A stretch of 64,000 nucleotides of DNA from Bradyrhizobium ivorense. GTDB lineage: Bacteria > Pseudomonadota > Alphaproteobacteria > Rhizobiales > Xanthobacteraceae. The stretch lies in the NCBI RefSeq assembly GCF_900696085.1, contig NZ_CAADFC020000016.1, positions 434,001-498,000 on the forward strand, in the 5' to 3' direction. The position numbers and the translations under genes are program-made. The notes below the pieces were generated by a model, which did not search any database, was not told the DNA's origin, and saw only the letters and a list, made by a program, of their open reading frames with translations. Below, piece by piece: positions 25,310-32,883 of the stretch (its first letter is position 1; the number at the start of each line of letters is the position of its first letter).

Positions 25310-26248
25310 CTAGCAATTGCCTCTCTGCAGGCAGTGCTCGCGCCCTTCCCGGTCGGTCCGGAAGGATTCGATGAAGCCGCCCTGTCGCTGGGTGACAAAC
25401 ACCGTCTGGCCGTCGCTGCCGCCGAATGCCAGGTTGGTTGGCTCCTTGCCTCTGAGCACGATCTCCCGCTGAAGGCTGCCGTTCGGATCGAGCACCGCGA
25501 TCGCTCCCTTGAGGATGCGAGCGACGAACAGCCTTCCGCTGACGTCGGTGCGGACACCATCGACGGTGTCCGGCTCGAACGTCCGGATCAACCTGGCATC
25601 GGTCAGGTCGTTGCCGTGGAGAGAGTAGGACCAGACCTGTCCGCTGTTGGACTCGCTGACATAAAGCCGACGCCCATCCGGGCTCAGATCGATCCCGTTC
25701 GTGGTGCCCATCGCGCGCGGAGCCGTCATCACCTCGCCCTGCACCGCTCCATCAGCTCCGCGCGCAATCCGCCAGATACGTCCGCTGCGGCCTTTCCAAT
25801 TCGGATCGCTGGCATAGATCGTGCCGTCACGCGCGATTGTCATGTCATTCGGCTGGTTCATCTGGTCGGAGTGAAACCAGACCGCAGCATCGGAGGCGCC
25901 TTTGGCGACCAGGAAGATGTTGTGCTTCTTGTAGTCGGCGACAAACATCGTCCCGTCGGGGCTGAAGCGGATCGCGTTGCCCACGCTTCCCTCCGGCAGG
26001 TCGAGGAATTTCTCCGACTGCGAGGCGCCCTGGGAGAGTCTGCCGATTGTGCCGGCCCTGCCGATATTGACGACAAACAGATTGCCGTCGAGATCTACAG
26101 CGGGGCCCTCGATGCCGAAGGTGTATTCGCCGGCCGGCGTCACCTGCCTGCTCTCGAACAGGGCTGGCTGAGCCGCGGCGGCCCCGCCCGCGACGATCAG
26201 GATCTCACAGCAAAGGCACCAGAAAATTGCTCTGGATGTAATAGCCAT
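25310..26248 (-). CDS. SMP-30/gluconolactonase-like beta-propeller protein, exported
   Basis: From the ATG at 26248 the 312-residue product has a hydrophobic signal segment (FWCLCCEILIVAGGAAAAQ) and repeated propeller blades such as GPAVDLDGNLFVVNIG, IRFSPDGTMFVADYKKHNI, NDMTIARDGTIYASDPNWKG and NGIDLSPDGRRLYVSESNSG. These match the SMP-30 lactonase/strictosidine-synthase-like group. The gene overlaps the 3' end of the upstream dehydrogenase-like gene by 44 bp, so the two are co-translated; a role in oxidation and lactone hydrolysis of a sugar-like substrate in the periplasm is plausible but unproven. Confidence 0.82.
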   Translation of the reverse strand: MAITSRAIFWCLCCEILIVAGGAAAAQPALFESRQVTPAGEYTFGIEGPAVDLDGNLFVVNIGRAGTIGRLSQGASQSEKFLDLPEGSVGNAIRFSPDGTMFVADYKKHNIFLVAKGASDAAVWFHSDQMNQPNDMTIARDGTIYASDPNWKGRSGRIWRIARGADGAVQGEVMTAPRAMGTTNGIDLSPDGRRLYVSESNSGQVWSYSLHGNDLTDARLIRTFEPDTVDGVRTDVSGRLFVARILKGAIAVLDPNGSLQREIVLRGKEPTNLAFGGSDGQTVFVTQRQGGFIESFRTDREGREHCLQRGNC

Positions 26249-28355
26249 CTGCGTCGGTGCACTCGCCATTCAGGAAAGGATCGGCTGGCCGGTAGAAGCG
26301 GCTGAAGCCGGGCTTATCGCTGACGTTTCTTTGTGTCACCACCACGACCTTTGTCGTCGGAATTTCGCCGCACTCCTTGTTGGATTTGCTTATGAATTTC
26401 CGCTGGGGTGGACCGGCCTTGATCCGCATCCGCGTTCCCGGGACCATCTTGCCGACGAGATAATCGGCGAAGTTGAGCACCTTCGCGTAGCCGGTCTCCG
26501 TCTTCGGCAGGTTTTCGCCGGCGGGCGGCATCAATTTCTCGGCCCCGATCCCGCGCAGGCGGACCCGCAGCTTTCCGGAGTCCGGATCTCCGGGATAGAT
26601 CCAGCCATCCTGCGCCAGCATGAAGCGCAGCACGGCCTCGTCCTTCTCGGCATCATTCTGCCCGGCCTTCAGACCAAAATCCGAGTGGCATCCAAGGCAG
26701 TGCTTCTCGACGAGATTGGCACGAACCGAGCTGAGATAGCCGCGCTTCTGGACGTCCTGCCTGACGAACCGCACCAGCTCGTCGATCTGGGCCTGACTGC
26801 GCATATCGCAGGGCAGCGGCGCCGGCGGCTCACCCGCGGCGCGATCGATGCGGATCACGGTCTTGTTGTTGTCTTCGACGAGCCAGATCGCGCCATCCTC
26901 GGCCACGGTCATGCCCACGGGTGCGCCGCGTGGCCGCGCGCCATTGACGCGGTGCCAGCCGGATATCAGTTCCTCGTACGGCGCGGCCTTCATCTCACCC
27001 GTGTCGGTCTGAAATGCGCGTGTCGGCTCGGAAGCACAGCTGACGCGGTAGCGCACCGGTGGCGGGCTCAGCTTCGGAAATCCGTGGTCGTCGACATCGT
27101 AGATCAGGACGCGGTTGCCGGTCGGGCGATAGCCGTGGAGCCCGACCAGGAGCTTGCCCTCAAGCTCGGGGAATTTGCTGCCATGGTAGTACAGCATGGC
27201 GAGCGGCGCGCCGTGGGGCGGTAGCAGCGAGTGCGGCTGCCTGTAGCTCGCCGCCCCGTTGCAGAGGTTCTTGTAGGGCCCCGATTGCAATACCGCCCTG
27301 AACTCGGGACTGGACGTCGAGAGATCGTAGCAATACGGCCAGCCATAATGCTTGCCTTGCTCGACGGCGTTGATCTCCTCGTTGGGCTTGAAGATGTCCT
27401 GCAGGTCCCGGCCGTTCTCGCCCTGCAGAAAAGCGTAGCCCTCATCGGGAAAGCGCGGGTGAATGGCGAGCGCCATCGAATTGCGCAGGCCACGTGCATA
27501 GACGATGCGCGGCGGATTCGGATCACTTGGCTTGAGGGCTGGAAATATGCCGCCCGCCGGCGGCGTGAACATCCAGATCGATGCCAAGGGCGATGGCCCC
27601 TCTCCGGCCGCGCAGGGTTTGGTGATCGGCGGCCGCGTAATGCAGTCGTCGCTGTGCGAGCCGATATTGACGAATATCCGGCCCAGCCGATCGAATACAA
27701 AATGCTTGAGCGGGTGGCTGCTTTCGGTGACCTTGGTGCCATCCGACAAGGTGAGCCGGCGGCCCGGAAGGTTATGGATGATGGTCTCGATCGTGCTCTT
27801 CGGATTGGCCGCAAGGGGGTCGAAACGAAAGATCGTCTCGGCCGTCGATGCGTAAACCTTCCCGTCCGGACCGACCGCAAGGCCGAACGGGTATTCGAAC
27901 CCGGCGACCAACTCGCTCACTCTCTTCCCTTCCGCGGCAAGCGGATCAAGTAGCAAGAGCCGGCCGTCGCCGTGCCCCCAACCGCCCATGTCCGCAACGA
28001 CGAAGAGCTCATGGCCTGGAATCTGGACAATCGAGCGCGGGAAGCGGAGGTCATGGTCCTCGCTGGCGACGAGGCCGGCGCAAAATCCCTGCTTCATGTC
28101 GATCTGAAGGGCGGGAAACGACAACGAGCCCGTCCCGCATCGATGAGAGCCGATCGCGTAGCCGCTCTTCTTATCGGGCTCTGAAGAGGCCGCTGGTGCG
28201 AACAACCCCGCAGCGATCGTGGAAAGAAGCCACGCAATGCCCAATCTGCCTAGTTTGCCCGCGTAGTTTTGCAGATTTTGCGTGCGACCTTTAGCACCGG
28301 CATCGTGACCGCCTAGTCCGCCTTTGAATCCCATAGAGCACCGGCTCTGATTCAT
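26205..28355 (-). CDS. sorbosone-dehydrogenase-like (PQQ-type propeller) protein with c-type haem site
   Basis: This 716-residue exported protein has an N-terminal hydrophobic segment (LGIAWLLSTIAAGLFAPAAS), then a glucose/sorbosone-dehydrogenase-like beta-propeller: PRSIVQIPGHELFVVADMGG, PFGLAVGPDGKVYAST, YARGLRNSMALAIHPRFPDE and VAEDGAIWLVEDNNKTVIRI. A single haem motif CLGCH occurs near residue 575, in the part that reads VEKHCLGCHSDFG, so a fused cytochrome c domain is likely. The ATG at 28355 forms an ATGA overlap with the stop of the small membrane protein gene, which supports this start. It would pass electrons from substrate oxidation to the respiratory chain. Confidence 0.82.
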   Translation of the reverse strand: MNQSRCSMGFKGGLGGHDAGAKGRTQNLQNYAGKLGRLGIAWLLSTIAAGLFAPAASSEPDKKSGYAIGSHRCGTGSLSFPALQIDMKQGFCAGLVASEDHDLRFPRSIVQIPGHELFVVADMGGWGHGDGRLLLLDPLAAEGKRVSELVAGFEYPFGLAVGPDGKVYASTAETIFRFDPLAANPKSTIETIIHNLPGRRLTLSDGTKVTESSHPLKHFVFDRLGRIFVNIGSHSDDCITRPPITKPCAAGEGPSPLASIWMFTPPAGGIFPALKPSDPNPPRIVYARGLRNSMALAIHPRFPDEGYAFLQGENGRDLQDIFKPNEEINAVEQGKHYGWPYCYDLSTSSPEFRAVLQSGPYKNLCNGAASYRQPHSLLPPHGAPLAMLYYHGSKFPELEGKLLVGLHGYRPTGNRVLIYDVDDHGFPKLSPPPVRYRVSCASEPTRAFQTDTGEMKAAPYEELISGWHRVNGARPRGAPVGMTVAEDGAIWLVEDNNKTVIRIDRAAGEPPAPLPCDMRSQAQIDELVRFVRQDVQKRGYLSSVRANLVEKHCLGCHSDFGLKAGQNDAEKDEAVLRFMLAQDGWIYPGDPDSGKLRVRLRGIGAEKLMPPAGENLPKTETGYAKVLNFADYLVGKMVPGTRMRIKAGPPQRKFISKSNKECGEIPTTKVVVVTQRNVSDKPGFSRFYRPADPFLNGECTDADGYYIQSNFLVPLL

Positions 28356-28567
28356 TGGCCACCGAGCCACCTGCTCTTGAACCACACGACGAACGCCCCG
28401 ATCAAAGCGGTAACGATGCCGCTCCACCAGATCGACCGCGGCCGCGCCGCGCTGATTGAACTGAGATAAAGAACCGCACCGAGCACGACGCCATAGTGCT
28501 TTCGAAAATCACCGCTTCTACGAGCGATTTCAACAATATCTGAAGACCTGACCGGCTCATTCGCCAT
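28352..28567 (-). CDS. small membrane protein of unknown family (paralogue 1)
   Basis: The 71-residue product MANEPVRSSDIVEIARRSGD continues with FRKHYGVVLGAVLYLSSISA and one or two hydrophobic segments. It is clearly related to the 73-residue protein at 32461-32682: both share GDFRK.YGV..GA.LYL.S.SA.R..S..W. Its stop overlaps the start of the dehydrogenase-like gene (ATGA), so it is translationally coupled. I do not recognise the family; a small inner-membrane partner is possible. Confidence 0.75.
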   Translation of the reverse strand: MANEPVRSSDIVEIARRSGDFRKHYGVVLGAVLYLSSISAARPRSIWWSGIVTALIGAFVVWFKSRWLGGQ

Positions 28568-28671
28568 GACAGCACCCCTGCTGCGTTACCCGACGCTTAT
28601 AAAGGTGAGTTGGGTGTCCGGTCCAGCTCTTTTTCGCATTTTCCGAATAATGTGATCGGCGCGGCGCGGCG

Positions 28672-28734
28672 TAGCGCGAGGGATCGAAGCCGCCGGGCCG
28701 TGACGCGAAGCGGCACGGTTCACGAGAGCCCGTC
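28672..28734 (+). repeat. dispersed repeat, short partial copy C
   Basis: A 60-bp stretch GCGCGAGGGATCGAAGCC... ending GGTTCACGAGAGCCCGT matches the distal part of copies A (15321) and B (23395). It lies upstream of the exonuclease gene. Confidence 0.6.
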
Positions 28735-28921
28735 CCGCCGATTGCGGCGCGCAGAACACCTCCGGTTCCGTGTTTCCGAACGAACCAATCTCCTTGTGAA
28801 AATACCTTCGGGAAAACGGCTTCCGGCGGAACTATCCACAGCCGGCCAGATCCTCGACCTGACCGGATGGGATAAGGTTACGGGCTGCCACGTCAGACAA
28901 CCTCGACCCATCCGACCCGAC

Positions 28922-29815
28922 ATGACCGTTCAACCGACCTTGGCCGAGATAGCGTCCATGCTGGACCAGTCGCCCGACTACCGGGTGCTGCGCCGTCTCG
29001 CTCCCCGCTCCGAATTCACCCCTGGCGACGGGCAACCAGCCAGAACGGCGATCCTGCTTGACGTCGAGACCACCGGGCTCGACCCCGTCCGTGACGAGAT
29101 CATAGAGCTCGGCATGGTCAAGTTTACATACCTTGCCGACGGCCGGATCGCCCGGGTCGTCGACACTTTCAGTTGCTTCAATCAGCCGTCGATCGCGATT
29201 CCGCCCGAGATCACGGCGCTGACCGGCATCACCGACGAGATGGTCGCCGGCCAAAGCCTCGAGGACGACCGCATCAATCAGTTCGCCTCCGATGCGGTGG
29301 TCGTCATCGCCCACAACGCCGGCTTCGATCGCAAGTTCATGGAGCGCTACGCGCCGCTGTTTGAGCACAAGGCATGGGCCTGCTCGGTCAGTGAGGTCGA
29401 GTGGCGCAGCCACGGCTTCGAGGGGTCCCGCCTGCCCTACCTCCTGATGAAGGCCGGCCTGTTCCACGAAGCGCATCGTGCGGTCGACGACTGCCTGGCG
29501 CTGCTCGAAATTCTTGCGCTGCATCTGCCCCTCCTCGATCGCACCGTCCTGTCCGTTCTGCTGGAGCGCGCCCGGCGCAAGACCATCAGGATCTGGGCTG
29601 AGCAGTCGCCGTTCGAACTCAAGGACGAACTCAAGCGGCGCGGCTATCGCTGGAGCGACGGCGCCGACGGCCGTCCGCGATCCTGGTATGTCGATGTGGA
29701 TGAGGCCAGTCAGGCGGCAGAAGTCGAGTACCTGCAAAGAAATGTCTATCAGCGGGAGCTCGCGGTGCGAACTCAAGTCCTGACGGCATTCGACCGCTTC
29801 TCCATCAGGGCCTAA
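28922..29815 (+). CDS. DnaQ-like 3'-5' exonuclease
   Basis: The 297-residue protein has an RNase-T/DnaQ DEDD exonuclease domain: AILLDVETTGLDPVRDEIIE (ExoI, D and E), VVVIAHNAGFDRKFMERY (ExoII) and LFHEAHRAVDDC (ExoIII, H and D). A C-terminal extension (about 200-297) contains RWSDGADGRPRSWYVDVDEA. DEDD enzymes remove nucleotides from 3' ends. The ATG at 28922 starts the conserved region; no strong ribosome binding site is visible and the frame is open to 28610. A decayed C-terminal copy lies at 6363-6751. The recombinase two genes on suggests a mobile context. Confidence 0.88.
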   Translation: MTVQPTLAEIASMLDQSPDYRVLRRLAPRSEFTPGDGQPARTAILLDVETTGLDPVRDEIIELGMVKFTYLADGRIARVVDTFSCFNQPSIAIPPEITALTGITDEMVAGQSLEDDRINQFASDAVVVIAHNAGFDRKFMERYAPLFEHKAWACSVSEVEWRSHGFEGSRLPYLLMKAGLFHEAHRAVDDCLALLEILALHLPLLDRTVLSVLLERARRKTIRIWAEQSPFELKDELKRRGYRWSDGADGRPRSWYVDVDEASQAAEVEYLQRNVYQRELAVRTQVLTAFDRFSIRA

Positions 29816-30034
29816 GAGCTCGCAGGCTCGGACCTACCTCGGAGACCATGTTAGGCCTCTCCTCCGGGTATTTGGCCAAGCAAGGTCGCCCCAAACGCGC
29901 GCCTGAAGACCGACGCGCACGCCCGTCTGGCTTGGAACGTCCACACCTGCCTACCCACGGTCGGCACAGCTTCGCTATTGCGCTACTGTTTCCAAATGTT
30001 GCAGCGCCGGCCAAATGCATTGATACTGGCTATC

Positions 30035-30679
30035 ATGCGCCGCGCGCTCCCATGGATCTTGGCCGCCGTGTTTTTGGTCGGCTTTGTCGCTTCCTTCTCC
30101 GAACTGCAGAGGATGCGCAAACGCTTTGGCGAGGCGTCTCAACACACCTTTCACGACCACGCCGAGGTCCGCGAGTTCATGATACGCGCCGCGCTCGCAG
30201 AGGCGGCCGCCCCAATTGTCGTGCTTGGTGACAGCGTAACCGAAATGGCTCCGCTTCCCCGACAGCTCTGCGGACATCCCGTCGTCAACGCCGGCGTCGG
30301 CGGCCAGACTATTCAGGAAGCAAGCCGGCTTGCCGCGCGCCTGCTCAAGGACCCCGCATTTCTGGTGGCCCTCACCGTTGGCGCGAATGATATCGGATCG
30401 TCGACCGCACAGCGTGATTTCGGCGAGCTTATCGATACCGTCAAAACCCTGTCGACGCGGCCACCAGTGGTCGCCGCGGTCGCCGATGCGCTCACCAATG
30501 CGGCGATCGGGGCAGCCGCAGCGGCTCGTGCCGTTCAGTTTGTCGACCCTGAACTGCCATCCGGATCCAAGATGACAGACAGCAAGCATTTCACTGCCAC
30601 AGGCTACAAGACATGGTTGCCGGCGCTCGAGGCGGCGATTTCCAAGGAATGCGGGACGTTGATTGCTGGCCCGAACTAA
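30035..30679 (+). CDS. SGNH/GDSL-like hydrolase, membrane-anchored
   Basis: From the ATG at 30035 the 214-residue product has an N-terminal hydrophobic anchor (ALPWILAAVFLVGFVASF). GDSVTE provides the nucleophile Ser block, NAGVGGQTI the Gly block, VGANDI the Asn block and a late KHFTATGYKTW the catalytic His with an upstream Asp. These are the four blocks of SGNH esterases/lipases, so an acyl or acetyl esterase in the periplasm is likely. The Asp-x-x-His usual spacing is changed (SKHF), leaving catalysis slightly uncertain. Confidence 0.75.
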   Translation: MRRALPWILAAVFLVGFVASFSELQRMRKRFGEASQHTFHDHAEVREFMIRAALAEAAAPIVVLGDSVTEMAPLPRQLCGHPVVNAGVGGQTIQEASRLAARLLKDPAFLVALTVGANDIGSSTAQRDFGELIDTVKTLSTRPPVVAAVADALTNAAIGAAAAARAVQFVDPELPSGSKMTDSKHFTATGYKTWLPALEAAISKECGTLIAGPN

Positions 30680-30744
30680 GTACCCCTGCTATAAAGTACC
30701 GGCATTCCGGCTCAGAACAGCCGCGGTCTTGAGGAGTAAATCCC

Positions 30745-32316
30745 ATGGCCAACGCACTCACGGTCCGTCGCGAGCATCTGCCCACCTCAGACAGAGCAAG
30801 GCGACCGGCGCAATATGTTCGGATGTCCACTGAACGGCAGCGATATTCAGTTCAGAACCAGGCCGCCGTCATCGCTGCCTATGCTCACGCTCACGGTCTC
30901 AAAATCGTTCGCACCTACGCCGATGAGGGCGAGAGTGGCTTACAGATCAAAAATCGAGCCGGTATCCAGCAGTTGATCAAGGACATCACGACAGGCCAAG
31001 CCGACTACAAGCATCTCTTGATCTACGATGTCAGCAGATGGGGACGCTTTCAGGATACCGATGAGAGCGCCCACTATGAGTTCATTTGTAAGCGGGCTGG
31101 CGTCAAGATCGCCTATTGTGCAGAGCAATTCGAGAACGATGGGAGCATGCTCTCCAGCATCGTCAAGAACCTCAAAAGAGTCATGGCGGCCGAATACAGC
31201 CGCGAACTCGGCGTCAAAATCCATGCCGGGCAATGCCAGCTGGTGCGCCTTGGCTTCTCCCACGGCGGACCCAAACCCTATGGAATTCAACGCCTTCTCG
31301 TCGACAAAGATTCGAATCCAAAGGGCTCGTTGGATGATGGCGAGAACAAGAATCTCGTTACCGACCGCGTAAAGCTTCACCCCGGGACACCGCAGCAAAT
31401 CGCGATTGTGAATTGGATTTTTCAGCAGTGTCTGCACAAGAAGAAGGACGCCGAGATCGCACGCGAACTTAACGCGGCGGGTGTTCCAAATTCGAAGGGG
31501 CGCCGGTGGAATGAAAAAAGCATAACGCGAATTCTTCATCACGAAGTTTACGTCGGCAATCTTGTTTACAACCGTCAGTCGTCAAGGCTGAAGACCCCAA
31601 GAATTTCGAATCCTCCAGAACTCTGGGTTCGGAATGATGGCTGCATCGATCCCATCATCGACATCGAGACATTTCAGCGTGTTCAACAGTTGACGTGTGA
31701 TCGACACATTCGGATTTCCGAAGAGGAGATGCTTACAAGGTTGCGTCGCGCTCTCCAGAAGAACGGACGTCTTTCTGCCGCCATCGTCAACGCCACGCGC
31801 GGCCTTCCCCATATGTCTACATACATCAACCACTTCGGCTCGCTCCGCAATGCCTACAGGTTGATTGGTTATGCTGGCGACCGCGACTATTCCTTTTCCG
31901 ATAACAGACAGCTATGGGATCAAACGAGACATGATCTCGTCAAAATAGTTGCGGCCCGCCTTGAAAGATCGGGGAAGCGGGTGAGGATCGCTCCCAAGAA
32001 TGATCTCCTCCGCGTTGAAGGAAAAGACGACGTATGGTTTCGCGTCGCGCGATCAGAGGCCAATACTAATGTGATGACGCGATATTACATTAGGGACATG
32101 CCAAAGACGTCCGATCGATGGCTGGTCGTGATCCGACTCACCGACGATAACAAGTCCGTCCGGGACTACGTGTTGGCGCCGACCACGGGGTTGATTGATC
32201 CGTCCAGAGCTTGCGGGCCACGGTTTACTGACTACGCGAGAAAGCGGCTCGGCTTTCATACCTTCAAGACTCCCGATGCTTTGGCAAAGGGTATTCATCG
32301 ACGACTGATAGCCTAG
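30745..32316 (+). CDS. large serine recombinase
   Basis: This 523-residue protein has a resolvase catalytic domain with nucleophile Ser in YVRMSTERQRYSVQNQ (about residue 28), RTYADEGESGLQIKNR, YKHLLIYDVSRWGRF and EYSRELGVKI; a recombinase domain (SHGGPKPYGIQRLL, IARELNAAGVPNSKGRRWNE, ILHHEVYVGNLVYNR) follows. The C-terminal 200 residues lack an obvious zinc ribbon. Large serine recombinases integrate or excise phages and elements at att sites. A good ribosome binding site (GAGGAG) precedes the ATG. The gene has visibly lower G+C than its neighbours, a sign of acquisition. No other phage genes are nearby. Confidence 0.9.
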   Translation: MANALTVRREHLPTSDRARRPAQYVRMSTERQRYSVQNQAAVIAAYAHAHGLKIVRTYADEGESGLQIKNRAGIQQLIKDITTGQADYKHLLIYDVSRWGRFQDTDESAHYEFICKRAGVKIAYCAEQFENDGSMLSSIVKNLKRVMAAEYSRELGVKIHAGQCQLVRLGFSHGGPKPYGIQRLLVDKDSNPKGSLDDGENKNLVTDRVKLHPGTPQQIAIVNWIFQQCLHKKKDAEIARELNAAGVPNSKGRRWNEKSITRILHHEVYVGNLVYNRQSSRLKTPRISNPPELWVRNDGCIDPIIDIETFQRVQQLTCDRHIRISEEEMLTRLRRALQKNGRLSAAIVNATRGLPHMSTYINHFGSLRNAYRLIGYAGDRDYSFSDNRQLWDQTRHDLVKIVAARLERSGKRVRIAPKNDLLRVEGKDDVWFRVARSEANTNVMTRYYIRDMPKTSDRWLVVIRLTDDNKSVRDYVLAPTTGLIDPSRACGPRFTDYARKRLGFHTFKTPDALAKGIHRRLIA

Positions 32317-32460
32317 CGCCCGGGCCTTTCCTGACCGCACTGCTCCCTATCAAAAAACGCTTGCGCCGTCGGGCAACTCAGTGGTTAAATGCTGACATTC
32401 CGAAGCTTAACCAATCGAGCCGCCCGGCGCTCTCGCGCGCGGGCGAACGAGGCTGCGTGC

Positions 32461-32682
32461 ATGTCAGACGAACTCAAGGATACCAACCTGGTCGAAGTCG
32501 TTAAGCGCAATGGAGATTTTCGAAAGAACTACGGGGTGCTCGTCGGCGCCCTGCTATATCTTCGATCCGTCAGCGCTGTGCGCGGCGGATCGGTCTTCTG
32601 GAATGCGGTCATTGCGCTGGCAGCAGCTGGCGTGACTGCCCTACTACAAAAATATGGACTGCCGATCATCACCGGCCATTAG
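32461..32682 (+). CDS. small membrane protein of unknown family (paralogue 2)
   Basis: The ATG at 32461 opens a 73-residue protein: MSDELKDTNLVEVVKRNGDF, then RKNYGVLVGALLYLRSVSAV and a second hydrophobic run. It is a paralogue of the protein at 28352-28567, on the opposite strand. The two lie on either side of the exonuclease, hydrolase and recombinase genes. Function unknown. Confidence 0.75.
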   Translation: MSDELKDTNLVEVVKRNGDFRKNYGVLVGALLYLRSVSAVRGGSVFWNAVIALAAAGVTALLQKYGLPIITGH

Positions 32683-32883
32683 TGGTCGATGCGGTGTGCC
32701 GCACCCTGCCGCCTGCCGTTTGGCGCACCGGTGACGGTCTGCTCCGAGAAGTCTTTGACAAATCTGACGTCGAATCAACCTGAGAGCTGATTGACACGCC
32801 GAGGTAGAGCAAAGACATTCTGCAAGTGAGAACTATGCCCCGTCGTCACCGATGACAAGGGCGGAATTCGTGGAAGGGAAGTT

